Shown: positions 36,074 to 45,512 of the stretch, piece by piece
Position numbering within the stretch: position 1 is the stretch's first letter
Layout of the letters: each line of letters starts with the position of its first letter
Assembly: GCA_903892355.1 (NCBI GenBank)
Contig: CAITIE010000091.1
Coordinates: forward strand, 327,532-391,531
Reading direction: 5' to 3'
DNA: 64,000 nt
Source: an uncultured Pirellula sp.
GTDB taxonomy: Bacteria; Planctomycetota; Planctomycetia; Pirellulales; Pirellulaceae
Notes under the pieces: model-generated
Seen by the model: only the letters and a program-made list of their open reading frames with translations
What the model was told of the DNA's origin: nothing
Database searches by the model: none
Translations under genes and position numbers: made by a program

Positions 36074-37129
36074 ATGCGTCCAGCGCCGATTGAATCCCTT
36101 ATCCAATCTGGAACCAATCTCTATTTGGATTCGATCGATCCGGATCTGGTCGTTCAGAATATTGAATGGGGGGCTGTGGGTGCCACCAGCAATCCGATCA
36201 TCATCTCGAATTTGATCCGTACTGGACGTTTCGATCCATTGATTACCGAACTGATCCGTTCCGGGTTGGACGATCATGCGATCTGTTGGAAAGTCACCGA
36301 TACGTTGGTCGCGTCCGCGCAGGATAGATTCCATGCGATTTGGGCATCAACCCAAGGAAACGTGGGGTGGGTCAGTTTTGAACTCGATCCACTCATCGAA
36401 GATCCAACCGTGGATCTTCCTCATGCCGATCGTGTTGCGAAGTACATTGCGCTCGGCAAGCAGTGGTCCGAGGGGCATGACAACCGCATGATCAAAGTAC
36501 CTGCGACGCCAGCAGGTTTGGACGCGCTCGAGGAATTGGCAGCCCACGGAGTCACATTGAATGTGACCTTGATTTTTACCATGCGTCAGTATTTGCTCGC
36601 TCGAGATGCTGTGTGGCGTGGGGCTCAGCGAAGGGCCACACTGGCCCATTTTAAGAGTGTGTACAGTATCTTTGTCTCCCGAATTGATCAGTTCACGTCG
36701 GAACGTTATCCGGAATTGCCGGTTGCCGTTCAAGGACTTTTTGGGATCCTGAATGCCAAGCGGATTTGGAGTGCGAACGCCGAGTTTTGGGCACCGAAGA
36801 AGACACCGTTGCAGCAGGAAATCATTTTTGCCAGCACCGGGACAAAGAACCCAAACGACCCACCATGGAAGTATGTTTCCGCGTTAGCGGGTTCGGATAT
36901 TCAAACCAACCCTCCCGAGACCAATGCCGCCGTTGCTGCGAGCGAACAGCGATTCACATCCAGCGTGCGTACTCTACCGTCGCAGGATATCTGCGAGACG
37001 TTGGATCGGATCGTGCAGATTGAGGATTTGGAGAGGACGTTGATGAAACAAGGGATCGACAAGTTTGTTGCGCCGCAGAAGCAACTGCTGCAGACCATTC
37101 GCGACAAGCGAGCCACGCTTGGTTCTTAG
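36074..37129 (+). CDS. tal: Transaldolase
   Basis: Transfers dihydroxyacetone units between sugar phosphates in the non-oxidative pentose phosphate pathway. A 351-residue cytosolic TIM-barrel enzyme. GATSNPIIISNLI near residue 38 carries the family's TxNPxI motif. EVDP-like FELDPLIE follows (Phe replaces the usual Val), and the Schiff-base lysine is in RMIKVPATPAGLDALEEL. VTLNVTLIFTMRQY follows as expected. Together with an HPS-like enzyme in the same window it could regenerate ribulose 5-phosphate for formaldehyde fixation; that link is inference. Confidence 0.9.
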   Translation: MRPAPIESLIQSGTNLYLDSIDPDLVVQNIEWGAVGATSNPIIISNLIRTGRFDPLITELIRSGLDDHAICWKVTDTLVASAQDRFHAIWASTQGNVGWVSFELDPLIEDPTVDLPHADRVAKYIALGKQWSEGHDNRMIKVPATPAGLDALEELAAHGVTLNVTLIFTMRQYLLARDAVWRGAQRRATLAHFKSVYSIFVSRIDQFTSERYPELPVAVQGLFGILNAKRIWSANAEFWAPKKTPLQQEIIFASTGTKNPNDPPWKYVSALAGSDIQTNPPETNAAVAASEQRFTSSVRTLPSQDICETLDRIVQIEDLERTLMKQGIDKFVAPQKQLLQTIRDKRATLGS

Positions 37130-37314
37130 CTGTTCGAGGCAGCCCGCGAGTTGGCGTAAGGCTAAGCACCGCGTCGTTTGACTCACTGCAAGTTGAGTGC
37201 AGATGACGTTGGGATAGGACCTTCATCGCCTTGATGACGAGCTCCAAAGCCTGTTGGATGCTTGTAGGATTGCTTGCAAGCAATACAGCCAAGGCATGGA
37301 TGGTCGTGGCTGAT

Positions 37315-37557
37315 CTAAGGCGCGAAGATCAATTGCAGCAGACCGACGAGTACAAATAGTGACAAACCAGCGAAGGCAATTGCGAGCCACGAAGTCCATC
37401 GCTCTGGATGGTTGACTCCATATTCCTCCGCGAGCGATGCAACCTTTGCTTCCGCTTGCATCAATGAAACCCCGAGTTCATCTCGGTACAATCGCACTGC
37501 CTCGGACCAGTGCCCTTCGCGAATCAAATGAATTGCTAGCGAATCAAGATTCGACAT
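37315..37557 (-). CDS. Small C-terminal-anchored membrane protein
   Basis: An 80-residue protein. The N-terminal two-thirds contains EAVRLYRDELGVSLMQAEAK, a helical motif (G-x-S-L-x-x-A) reminiscent of the ribosomal L7/L12 C-terminal fold as used in small planctomycete proteins. A single C-terminal transmembrane helix (WLAIAFAGLSLFVLVGLLQL) would anchor it. Function unknown. Coding support comes from composition and the clean domain plan, not from a named family. Confidence 0.6.
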   Translation of the reverse strand: MSNLDSLAIHLIREGHWSEAVRLYRDELGVSLMQAEAKVASLAEEYGVNHPERWTSWLAIAFAGLSLFVLVGLLQLIFAP

Positions 37558-37943
37558 GCTCTTTGGATTCTCTTGCGTCCTTGGTGTGCCTTTTAGCGGT
37601 GCGTGCGTCTGCTAGGATGGCGTTTGATCCGGATTGGCTCTGGTGTTTCGACTTGCTGTCGAAGGGAAGATCCGGAGGTTGGGTAAAATGCAGCGGATGG
37701 AGAGACTGGAAAGGGTTCCGGTTCCTTGGCCGCTTATCAAGTTGGGTAGCTTTTCGGTATCGGCGGTTCACTTTCCGTGGCTTTAGCGGAACCTTCATCT
37801 TGAGGCCAAATTTCTCGACTTCTATACTCCGCTCAGAACACACGGTATCGCTGAGCGTTGGCCGGCCTTCAAGCGCGAAGTGAGTATTCCTTTCCAACGG
37901 AGAGGGGAGTGTGTGCTAATTCCCTAGGAGAAGTGAGTAGGTA
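37558..37943. other. Intergenic region, no supported gene
   Basis: About 385 bp before the LptD-like gene. Overlapping open frames on both strands (one of 117 codons, one of 148) have unusual composition, no ribosome site and no recognisable motif, so neither is called. Confidence 0.45.
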
Positions 37944-40900
37944 GTGGAACGGAATCCCAATACCGTATCCAATCTCGCGCATCATCCGCCACCAGCATGG
38001 CGTGTGCGAGTTCAAAAGTGCCGTAGGTTGTCTGTGGGGATGCTCTGCTTGCATCTGCTCTTGGGTTGGATTTGGATTGGACTCCTTTCGCACGGGCGGC
38101 TTCATGGTCAAACACATGGCGTTGAAATTGGGGTGCCCTTATCGGATTCTAAATTCCCTGTTTCTATCTTCGCGCATTCAGGAATCAAATCCCAACGGGG
38201 TTCGGCGACTGTGTATCAGTTGGATGGGGGCTGCCGCATTTACCAAGGTGCGTTTGTTTCGCAGAGCGAGCAGGCCACCGTTTGGGTGCATACCGAGGAT
38301 GTGGAAGGGGAAACGTTTTATCGTTTGATTGTTGAAACCGAAGGTGCGTGTGACGTTCGGTGGAACGAGGATCAGCGACTTCAAGACAACCATTGGATGG
38401 GCCGACTCTTTACCAAGCATGAGCTCGAGGTCTCCGTTCAGGTATGGAGGGAGAGCACCACGCCAACTCCAGCGGTCGATTGGGCCCGTGATCATCGTCG
38501 AGAGGCGTCTAGCATGGTTGCGACCGGGTCAGCGGATCCAGCCATCCATTGGACCCATGACGATGATGCCAGTTATCTGCGATTAGCGTCGCAACTTCAG
38601 GAGGGAGTTTCGAATCCGGGCGAGCAGCCTCTGCCAAATTCGATGCAGGTGGGTAATGCATCGTTGGGAGGTACGGTCTTGGACGCTGGTTCCATGCAGT
38701 TATTTGAGAGCGTCGCGCCAGCTCCATCGGGTGCTACTGCTCCGTTCCCGGCGAACTCAACGCCCGCGAATACGGCTCCGGCGAACACGGTTCCACCCGC
38801 CAATGGGGTACCCCCTGTTCGTTCCGTGGAATCGTTCCAGCTTCCTCCTCCGGCACCCGCGACGCCATTGATCATTGATTCTGGCCCTGCACCCATCGCA
38901 GCGCCTGTAGCTGCGTCGACTCCCAATATTAAAACAGGCCAGAAAATCGGGGCGCGGACGTTCATGTTTACTGGGCGAGGCGGTGTGGAACCCAAAATTC
39001 AAGTGAACAATCGACCGGAACGAGGAGATACCGTGGTGACAATTTCGCGCGGTATCCGTTTACGGTTCGGTGATGCTGCGGTTCAGACGAGCGGTGGACT
39101 CTTCGACGTGGGAACTATCCTGATCGAAGCGGACCGCTGCGTTATTTGGACCAGTGATATGAACAAGCTTTTGTCGAGTCGCATCGACGATTTGCCAGTG
39201 GAACTTTATCTTGAGGGGAATATCGTTTTTCAACAAGGTGCACGGCGGATTTTCGCAGACCGCATGTACTACAACGTTCAGTCCGAGTATGGGATGATCC
39301 TTGGGGCCGAGGTTCTGACACCGGTCCCTCAGTACGAAGGGATCTTGCGTCTGAAGGCTGACGTGATTCAGCAGCGATCTCGTGAGAATCTTTTAGCGAA
39401 CCGAGCCGCGCTGACGAGCAGTCGTTTGGGGGTACCTCGCTATTGGCTGCAATCGGACCGGATCGAGTTGAATGACCAACGTCAATCGGTCAATACGGGC
39501 TTGCTCGGTTTCGGTATCCTTGCACCCTCTGGTGATCAAACGGCGATGAAAGCCAAAGCGAGGAGTAACTTCGTTTATGTCGAAGGGGTTCCCGTTTTCT
39601 ATTGGCCTGTGCTTAATTCGAATGTTGAGAGTCCCAGTTTCTATGTGTCTGGTTTCCAAGCACGTCAGGATACGTTGTTTGGAACAGTTGCGATGGTCGA
39701 TTGGGATCTCTATCAGATTCTTGGGATCAATGCGCTCGATGGGACGCGTTGGGGGCTATCCACGGACTACCTGAGCAAACGCGGCTTTGCGATGGGGACC
39801 AATTACAACTACAACTTACCCAGTTTGTTGGGATCCGGTCCTGCTTATGGCTGGTTGGACGCGTGGGGTTTGAGCGATCGCGGCTTGGATACTCTGGGTA
39901 GCGATCGTAAGGATATGGTGCCGGAGGCGACGCGCCGGGCGAAGGTTTTCCTGCAGCACCGACAGCTCCTTTCCCAAGATCAAGAGTTATGGGCCGAGGT
40001 TGGTTACATCACCGACCGTAACTTTTTGGAGCAGTATTTCGAGAACGAGTGGGACACATGGAAAGATCGAGCAACGGCGCTTCGATATCGGCATTATTTC
40101 GCTGAGCAACAGATGCTGGATATCTGGGGTGCGGTCCGCACCAATGACTTCTTCACTGAGACGGAGTGGCTTCCGCGTGCTGATCATTACTGGCTCGGTA
40201 AGGACGTTGCAAATGTGATGACATGGTACTCGCATTCCCAGGTCGGGTATGCCAAGCTCCAAAAGGCATCGTTTCCGACGGCGCCCGAGGACGCTGCAAA
40301 ATGGATTTATCAGCCTTGGGAAGTCCCTTCATCGGGGATTCAAGCGATTACGCGACAGGAACTAGCGATGCCTGTCGATTTGAAGTACTCCAAGTTGACT
40401 CCGTACATCGCAGGGGAAGCGGCCTATTGGGGAGAAGACCTCAATGGGGATTCACTTGGTCGATTGACGGGGCAAGCGGGTGTCAGGTCGTCGACTCCTT
40501 TCTGGAACGTTTTTCCCGACGTTCAAAGTTCGCTGCTCAATTTGAATGGATTGGCGCACAAGGTATCGATCGAGGCAGACACGTGGTACGCCGATTCCTC
40601 GAAGAATCTTGATCAACTTCCTCTCTACGATCCTATCGATGATAATTCGCAAGAGCACTTCCGCCGACGGTTGATCATCAATACCTTTGGCGGCACGTTG
40701 CCTGCGCAATTCGAGTCCAATAATTTTGCTGCTCGACAAGGGATGCAGCGCTATGTTTCCGCTGCGAGTTCGATCATTGTGGCGGATCAGATGCAAAGCC
40801 GGATGGGACTGCATCAGCGATGGCAAACGAAGCGGGGAGTCCCCGGGCGCGAGCGTATTGCGGACGTGGTGGAGTTCGATGTCGACGGCATCTATTTCTA

Positions 40901-41393
40901 CAACCCCGACCGAGATAATTTCGGCCAAACCGTCGGCGGGATCAACTACGCGTTCCGGTATCACATCGGCGATCGCGTGACGTTGCTGAGCGACGGGTAC
41001 TACGACCTCTTCGAGAGCGGGTTGCATGCGACGACCCTTGGTGGATCGATATCGCGACCAGGTCGTGGGGACATGTATATCGGGTTTACCACCCTAGATG
41101 GTCCGATGACATCCGATCTTCTCACTGCCGCGTTCAATTATCGAATGAACGACAAATGGGCGGCGTATGGAGGAACCAGTTACGATTTCAACGCATCTGG
41201 GAACCGGGGGCAGGCGTTGGGAATCACTCGGATTGGTGAGTCCTTCTTGCTTCGTCTCGGTATCAATTATGACTTGAGTCGCGACAACACCTCGTTCCAA
41301 TTCGCGTTAGAACCCCGGTTCCTCCCGTCGCGAGGATTGGGGGTGATCGGTGGTCAGGTCATTCCGCCGGCGGGGGCGTATGGCCTCGAGTGA
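37944..41393 (+). CDS. LptD/OstA-like outer-membrane assembly protein
   Basis: A 1149-residue protein starting at GTG 37944, with TAGGAG upstream at rather long spacing. A signal helix (MLCLHLLLGWIWIGLLS) lies near residue 35. Residues about 60-190 form an extra N-terminal domain, then a Pro/Ala-rich linker (about 240-330). An OstA-type beta-jellyroll runs from about 345 to 490 (VVTISRGIRLRF, IEADRCVIWTSDM and VELYLEGNIVFQQGARRIFA). The C-terminal 600 residues are beta-barrel-like with PVFYWPVLNSN at the jellyroll/barrel joint. LptD inserts lipopolysaccharide into the outer membrane. The extra N-terminal domain and linker are unusual. A hairpin terminator follows. Confidence 0.82.
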   Translation: MERNPNTVSNLAHHPPPAWRVRVQKCRRLSVGMLCLHLLLGWIWIGLLSHGRLHGQTHGVEIGVPLSDSKFPVSIFAHSGIKSQRGSATVYQLDGGCRIYQGAFVSQSEQATVWVHTEDVEGETFYRLIVETEGACDVRWNEDQRLQDNHWMGRLFTKHELEVSVQVWRESTTPTPAVDWARDHRREASSMVATGSADPAIHWTHDDDASYLRLASQLQEGVSNPGEQPLPNSMQVGNASLGGTVLDAGSMQLFESVAPAPSGATAPFPANSTPANTAPANTVPPANGVPPVRSVESFQLPPPAPATPLIIDSGPAPIAAPVAASTPNIKTGQKIGARTFMFTGRGGVEPKIQVNNRPERGDTVVTISRGIRLRFGDAAVQTSGGLFDVGTILIEADRCVIWTSDMNKLLSSRIDDLPVELYLEGNIVFQQGARRIFADRMYYNVQSEYGMILGAEVLTPVPQYEGILRLKADVIQQRSRENLLANRAALTSSRLGVPRYWLQSDRIELNDQRQSVNTGLLGFGILAPSGDQTAMKAKARSNFVYVEGVPVFYWPVLNSNVESPSFYVSGFQARQDTLFGTVAMVDWDLYQILGINALDGTRWGLSTDYLSKRGFAMGTNYNYNLPSLLGSGPAYGWLDAWGLSDRGLDTLGSDRKDMVPEATRRAKVFLQHRQLLSQDQELWAEVGYITDRNFLEQYFENEWDTWKDRATALRYRHYFAEQQMLDIWGAVRTNDFFTETEWLPRADHYWLGKDVANVMTWYSHSQVGYAKLQKASFPTAPEDAAKWIYQPWEVPSSGIQAITRQELAMPVDLKYSKLTPYIAGEAAYWGEDLNGDSLGRLTGQAGVRSSTPFWNVFPDVQSSLLNLNGLAHKVSIEADTWYADSSKNLDQLPLYDPIDDNSQEHFRRRLIINTFGGTLPAQFESNNFAARQGMQRYVSAASSIIVADQMQSRMGLHQRWQTKRGVPGRERIADVVEFDVDGIYFYNPDRDNFGQTVGGINYAFRYHIGDRVTLLSDGYYDLFESGLHATTLGGSISRPGRGDMYIGFTTLDGPMTSDLLTAAFNYRMNDKWAAYGGTSYDFNASGNRGQALGITRIGESFLLRLGINYDLSRDNTSFQFALEPRFLPSRGLGVIGGQVIPPAGAYGLE

Positions 41394-41395
41394 AG

Positions 41396-41434
41396 CAAGA
41401 CGGCACCACGAGGAAGCCAAGTGTTGCCGTCTTG
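41396..41434. terminator. Hairpin between convergent LptD-like and sigma genes
   Basis: Perfect 10-bp arms CAAGACGGCA (41396-41405) and TGCCGTCTTG (41425-41434) with a 19-base loop. The T-content after the stem is low on both strands, so strength is uncertain. Confidence 0.55.
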
Positions 41435-41479
41435 TTGTTGAAAAATGGATAGCGAGCTATCGCATCGGATCAGATGGGG

Positions 41480-43135
41480 TTAGAGAGGGCGATCGCCGGA
41501 GCCAGCGGTTTCTGGGAAGTTTGGCATTTCTACTCCATCGACAAAGCTCATGAGCGACTTGCTTCGTTGTGGATGCTGTAGCTTCTTCACCGCTTTGCTT
41601 TCGATCTGTCGAACGCGCTCCCGGGTTACTTGGAAGATTTTCCCAACTTCTTCGAGCGTGTAAGCATATCCGTCGGCCAAACCATAACGAAGCTTGAGGA
41701 TCTCGCGTTCGCGGTAGTTGAGCGTTTGCATCGCTTCTTGGATTTGATGTTTCAGGGTTTGCTGATTGGTTTCGTAGAGGGGATCATGATCGCGGTAGTC
41801 TTCGAGGAATTCCCCGAAGAAGCTGTCGTCGTGATCGCCGACGGGTTGATCGAGGGACAGAGGCTGGCGGGCCATTTTGATCACGACGCGAGCGTCATCA
41901 AGGGACAGCCCAGCGCGTTGTGCGGTTTCTTCGACCGAGGGTTCGCGGCCGAGTTCTTGGATCAAGTCTCGGGTCACTTGGCGAACTTTGCTCATGGTGT
42001 CGATCATGTGCACAGGAACTCGAATGGTTCGGCTTTGATCGGCGATTGCCCGAGTGATGGCTTGGCGGATCCACCATGTTGCGTAGGTCGAAAACTTGAA
42101 TCCACGTTCGTATTCGAATTTATCAACAGCCCGCATCAGGCCGGTATTGCCTTCTTGGATGAGGTCCAGGAAGCTCAGTCCACGATTGCGATACTTTTTG
42201 GCGATGGAGACGACCAATCGCAAGTTTCCTGCGGAAAGGTCTCGTTTGGCCGCATCGTACTGAAGTCGGTAGGTGCTTACTCGATCGATTCGCCGTGCCA
42301 GGGTTGATGGTGTTTCGTAGGTGATTCGCATCAGGTAACGGAGTTCCTTGAGCATCTTTTCAATGGTTGTGCCTTCTGCGTAACCATTGATTTGCGCTTC
42401 GGCGATACGCCCCTTCAAGGCGGCCATTTGGCTCTGAATGATCGTTAGCTTGGCGAAGATAGGTTCGAGCCGGTTGGTACGAAGATTCATTTCTTCGATC
42501 AATCGGACTGCTTTATTTCGGCGGCATACCAATCGTTTCCATGCTGCATGGCGTTCTTCACGGTCGATTTTCTTGTTGATCGCGGTGTAGTAATCGCCAT
42601 GGTTTCTCAAGAGCAAGTGGCGGAGTGTTTTGATGTTGGGACCGATGCGTCGCATGATTGCGACTTTCTCGGTGGCGTTGGTCACGCTCACTTCAATGGT
42701 TCGGTCCAATCGCAACTTGCCATCGCGGACTTGTTCGAGGAGTTTGGTGGCTCCCTGGAGCATGAAATCCGAGGCGAGCATCCAATTGCGGTAGAAAAAC
42801 CGGGTTTGTTCAATCTTGCGGGCGGCTGAGACTTCTTGCTGGCGGGTCAGGAGGGGGATCTCGCCCATCTGCATCAGGTACATCCGGACAGGATCCTCAG
42901 TGGCATCGACCACTTCATCATCATCGTCGCCGAACAGGTCATCATCCCCATCTTCTTCATCGAATACGTCTTCGATCGAGGCGACTTCGTCCGCATCGAC
43001 ATCCTCTTCCTCTTCTTCTTCGTACACGAGTCCATCCGCCAACTCGTCGGTGATCATTCGGTCGTCATCAAGGTATTCGAACTCGTTGGCTCGGGACTTT
43101 CGATTGGCAGGGCGGCGGGTGGCTCGTTTTGGCAT
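41480..43135 (-). CDS. RNA polymerase primary-type sigma factor (second copy)
   Basis: A 551-residue sigma-70 family protein. The N-terminus is basic ([12 protein letters not shown]) and then strikingly acidic ([12 protein letters not shown] and later DDDD), taking the place of region 1.1. Region 1.2 is [20 protein letters not shown]. Region 2 is almost identical to that of the sigma encoded at 18724 ([19 protein letters not shown] and [14 protein letters not shown]). Region 4 ends [21 protein letters not shown] second full-length RpoD-like factor in one window suggests a duplicated primary sigma or a group 2 factor. Its leader (43243-43260) has an 18-bp inverted repeat CGAAATT-tttt-AATTTCG that could bind a regulator. 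Confidence 0.94.
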   Translation of the reverse strand: MPKRATRRPANRKSRANEFEYLDDDRMITDELADGLVYEEEEEEDVDADEVASIEDVFDEEDGDDDLFGDDDDEVVDATEDPVRMYLMQMGEIPLLTRQQEVSAARKIEQTRFFYRNWMLASDFMLQGATKLLEQVRDGKLRLDRTIEVSVTNATEKVAIMRRIGPNIKTLRHLLLRNHGDYYTAINKKIDREERHAAWKRLVCRRNKAVRLIEEMNLRTNRLEPIFAKLTIIQSQMAALKGRIAEAQINGYAEGTTIEKMLKELRYLMRITYETPSTLARRIDRVSTYRLQYDAAKRDLSAGNLRLVVSIAKKYRNRGLSFLDLIQEGNTGLMRAVDKFEYERGFKFSTYATWWIRQAITRAIADQSRTIRVPVHMIDTMSKVRQVTRDLIQELGREPSVEETAQRAGLSLDDARVVIKMARQPLSLDQPVGDHDDSFFGEFLEDYRDHDPLYETNQQTLKHQIQEAMQTLNYREREILKLRYGLADGYAYTLEEVGKIFQVTRERVRQIESKAVKKLQHPQRSKSLMSFVDGVEMPNFPETAGSGDRPL

Positions 43136-43393
43136 GACTGCTTTCTCTCGGCTGTGAGTCCTTGGATTCCCGCTGGAATCGATGGGTTCCGGCGGATCTT
43201 GAGAGGAGACAGATGCGAGGCGCGTGCCGAAAAAGAGAATTGCGAAATTTTTTAATTTCGACCTGGGAATTCGCTGGAAATGCTTCGGTCGGGTAATTAG
43301 CCAACCGGAGGCAGGCGATGAAAAAAATCAACGAGGGAAGTTGAAAAAACACACCAACGTAGCGAAAACGCACCTTGGCGTGGGGCGTTCGTA

Positions 43394-43960
43394 TTATTCC
43401 GAATGCTGCAGAGCCTTTTCAACAAGGTGCAAACCTAGTAACTCGCGATCTCCCGCGGTTTTTTGAATGATTGTGCGGTGATGTTCCAATTGCTGCTGCA
43501 AGTAATCCTGGTCCAAGAGGTGTTTTCGACTGACGAGGATGGAGAGTTCGAGCAAGCTGTTGCAGGCTCGATTCCAGCCCCAAAATGGTTTCAGCTCGAT
43601 GCGTTCGACCTCCAGGCATGTTGCGGTAGCTCGTTCGCTTTGAAGATCCCATGCAGAAACACGGAGTGGAATTGCGCTACATGCGTCTTGGAGGATCCAG
43701 CCTAAAGAATCCTCGAACCGTGCGGCTGGGGTTTGTTCTGGCGAATTGCAAATGCCGAGTACGCTTTGGACCATGAGGAGTCCATCATCGACGACATGAA
43801 AGACGGCTCGCGATTGGCGATGCAAATTGGAAAAGGTTCTTGAGGTCTGAAAAGGTTTCAGGATCCATGAGGACATTGCACGATCGACGTGCGGACCGAT
43901 CGGCGCCACGTGCAGAGTTCCGTCTTCGGATTCCGTCGTGAGGATCCCTTCGACAATCAT
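43394..43960 (-). CDS. DUF447-family protein (flavin-reductase-like fold)
   Basis: ATG 43960 has GGAGAA upstream and begins MIVEGILTTESEDGTLHVAP, the usual DUF447 N-terminus; the ORF extends upstream to 44032, overlapping the phosphoesterase. About 188 residues, cytosolic. ILKPFQTSRTFSNL follows, the conserved second motif. DUF447 genes occur in archaea, planctomycetes and methylotrophs and are often associated with H4MPT C1 chemistry; the biochemical role is not settled to my knowledge. It starts 46 bp downstream of the phosphoesterase stop, so it may be part of that operon. Confidence 0.75.
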   Translation of the reverse strand: MIVEGILTTESEDGTLHVAPIGPHVDRAMSSWILKPFQTSRTFSNLHRQSRAVFHVVDDGLLMVQSVLGICNSPEQTPAARFEDSLGWILQDACSAIPLRVSAWDLQSERATATCLEVERIELKPFWGWNRACNSLLELSILVSRKHLLDQDYLQQQLEHHRTIIQKTAGDRELLGLHLVEKALQHSE

Positions 43961-44006
43961 TAACTTCTCCGGAGCACGCGAGGTTGTAGAGCGGTTGCGG
44001 GAAGGC

Positions 44007-44753
44007 CTAACGTCCTTCTCGGAGCCGTTCACCCAGGAAATTATCGAGTTCAGGAATGGCGAAGATTTTGTTCACGGTGGAATCGATATCGTATTCTACG
44101 CGTCGAAACTCGAGTTGGTCATCATCCATGATCACGTAGCAACTTCGCCAATCGCCGTCGCGAGGCTGGCCGACACTGCCGACATTGATCATGGTTTTTT
44201 CGTCAGGCAACGTATAGCGATAGTTCAGCTCGTCTGGGCGCAGGAACTGCATGTTCAACGTAAAGATGCCAGGGGCATGGGTGTGTCCTTGGAAGCTGTA
44301 GAACTGGATCATGGAGAAGAGTTTTTCCATCTTTCTACGGTTGTAGATATCCTCAGGAAAAACATATTCGTTCACAGGGTTTCGGACCGAACCGTGAACG
44401 AACAGGACTTTCTCTTCCATGATCGTACGGGGGAGTTTCGAAAGGAAGGCCATCCGGGTGCGGGAACCTTCTTTGTCGCTTCCTCCCTCGAGTTGTTTTC
44501 TCGTCCAAAAAATCGCTTGTTCGGCAGCGGCACTGAAGCCTTCGGGGTCGATCAAAGCGCCGTAGTCGTGGTTTCCGAGGACGCAGGCGTCCATTTTCAT
44601 GACTCTATCCAGGCATTCGCAGGGGTTGGGGCCGTAACCTATGACGTCTCCCAAACAGACAATGCGATCGCACTTCTGTTTTTCGATATCTGCGAGAACC
44701 GCCTCGAGCGCTTCGAGGTTGCCATGTATGTCGCTTACGATTGCCGTACGCAC
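44007..44753 (-). CDS. Metallophosphoesterase, YfcE/calcineurin-like (copy 2)
   Basis: A 248-residue phosphodiesterase fold. Metal-binding motifs occur in order: SDIHGNLEAL (11 residues in), CLGDVIGYGPNP, LGNHDYGAL, FVHGSVR and FQGHTHAPG, as expected for a two-metal site. Cytosolic. It is about half identical by eye to the next gene upstream, which ends six bases before this start; both end in a similar sequence (DNFLGERLREGR here). Substrate unknown; cyclic nucleotides or small phosphodiesters are usual for this family. Confidence 0.9.
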   Translation of the reverse strand: MRTAIVSDIHGNLEALEAVLADIEKQKCDRIVCLGDVIGYGPNPCECLDRVMKMDACVLGNHDYGALIDPEGFSAAAEQAIFWTRKQLEGGSDKEGSRTRMAFLSKLPRTIMEEKVLFVHGSVRNPVNEYVFPEDIYNRRKMEKLFSMIQFYSFQGHTHAPGIFTLNMQFLRPDELNYRYTLPDEKTMINVGSVGQPRDGDWRSCYVIMDDDQLEFRRVEYDIDSTVNKIFAIPELDNFLGERLREGR

Positions 44754-44759
44754 GTTGTC

Positions 44760-45512
44760 TTACCGTCCTGTCCTAAGCCGATCGCCGAGCATGTTGTCGA
44801 GCTCATCCGCCGCGTAGATCTTCTTGATCGTGTCTTCGAAATTGTACGGGACCCTCCGAAAATAAATCTTTTTTTCGGAATGGTCGATAATCGTGTAGCA
44901 GGCGCGATTGTCTTCGTCTCGGGGTTGTCCGACACTACCGACGTTGACCATCAGTTTCTCTTTGCCGAGCGCAAATACAAAATCGCACTGATGGGGCCGG
45001 ATAAATTCTAAGTCGGGTGTGAAGACTCCAGGCATGTGGGTGTGCCCTTGGAAGCAATATTGGGGCACCTTTTGAAACATGCTCTCCATTTTGTTCTTGT
45101 CGTAGATCGTCTCGGGAAAGACGTACTCATTGGTCGCGTCGCGGGGAGAGCCATGGACAAAAAGGAATTTGTCTTGGACATGCATTCTGGGAAGCTCGCT
45201 CAGAAAATCCCAGCGGCGATTCACGACTTGATTGCTTCCGGTGTCGAGTTGATCCCGGGTCCAGTAGATAGCCCTCAAGGCGACCGGGTTGAATCCATCC
45301 GGATCGATCAGTGCGGCTTGATCGTGATTCCCCAAAATCGTCAGTGAAGACTTTCGACTGACGATCTCAAGGCACTCATTCGGATTCGGACCGTAACCAA
45401 CGATATCCCCCAAGCAAACGACTTGGTCGATACTCTGGCCTGAAATATCGGCAAGGACCGCTTGGAGTGCCTCCAAGTTTCCATGGATATCACTGATCAG
45501 TGCCTGCCTCAC
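44760..45512 (-). CDS. Metallophosphoesterase, YfcE/calcineurin-like (copy 1)
   Basis: A 250-residue paralogue of the protein encoded at 44007. It has SDIHGNLEALQAVLADI, CLGDIVGYGPNPNECLEI, LGNHDQAAL, FVHGSPRDATNEYVFPE and CFQGHTHMPGV. The C-terminus DNMLGDRLRTGR matches that of its neighbour. First gene of a compact minus-strand unit (this gene, its paralogue, then DUF447), with only six bases between the two phosphoesterases. Tandem duplication is the simplest origin; divergence suggests different substrates or a heteromer. Confidence 0.9.
   Translation of the reverse strand: MRQALISDIHGNLEALQAVLADISGQSIDQVVCLGDIVGYGPNPNECLEIVSRKSSLTILGNHDQAALIDPDGFNPVALRAIYWTRDQLDTGSNQVVNRRWDFLSELPRMHVQDKFLFVHGSPRDATNEYVFPETIYDKNKMESMFQKVPQYCFQGHTHMPGVFTPDLEFIRPHQCDFVFALGKEKLMVNVGSVGQPRDEDNRACYTIIDHSEKKIYFRRVPYNFEDTIKKIYAADELDNMLGDRLRTGR

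Noticed and set aside
37437..37883. 148-codon plus frame and overlapping 117-codon minus frame
   Set aside because: No recognisable motif, odd composition, no ribosome site; both overlap the small membrane protein gene or its upstream gap.
43938..45011. 357-codon plus-strand frame
   Set aside because: Runs antisense to both phosphoesterase genes, which carry complete metal-binding motifs.
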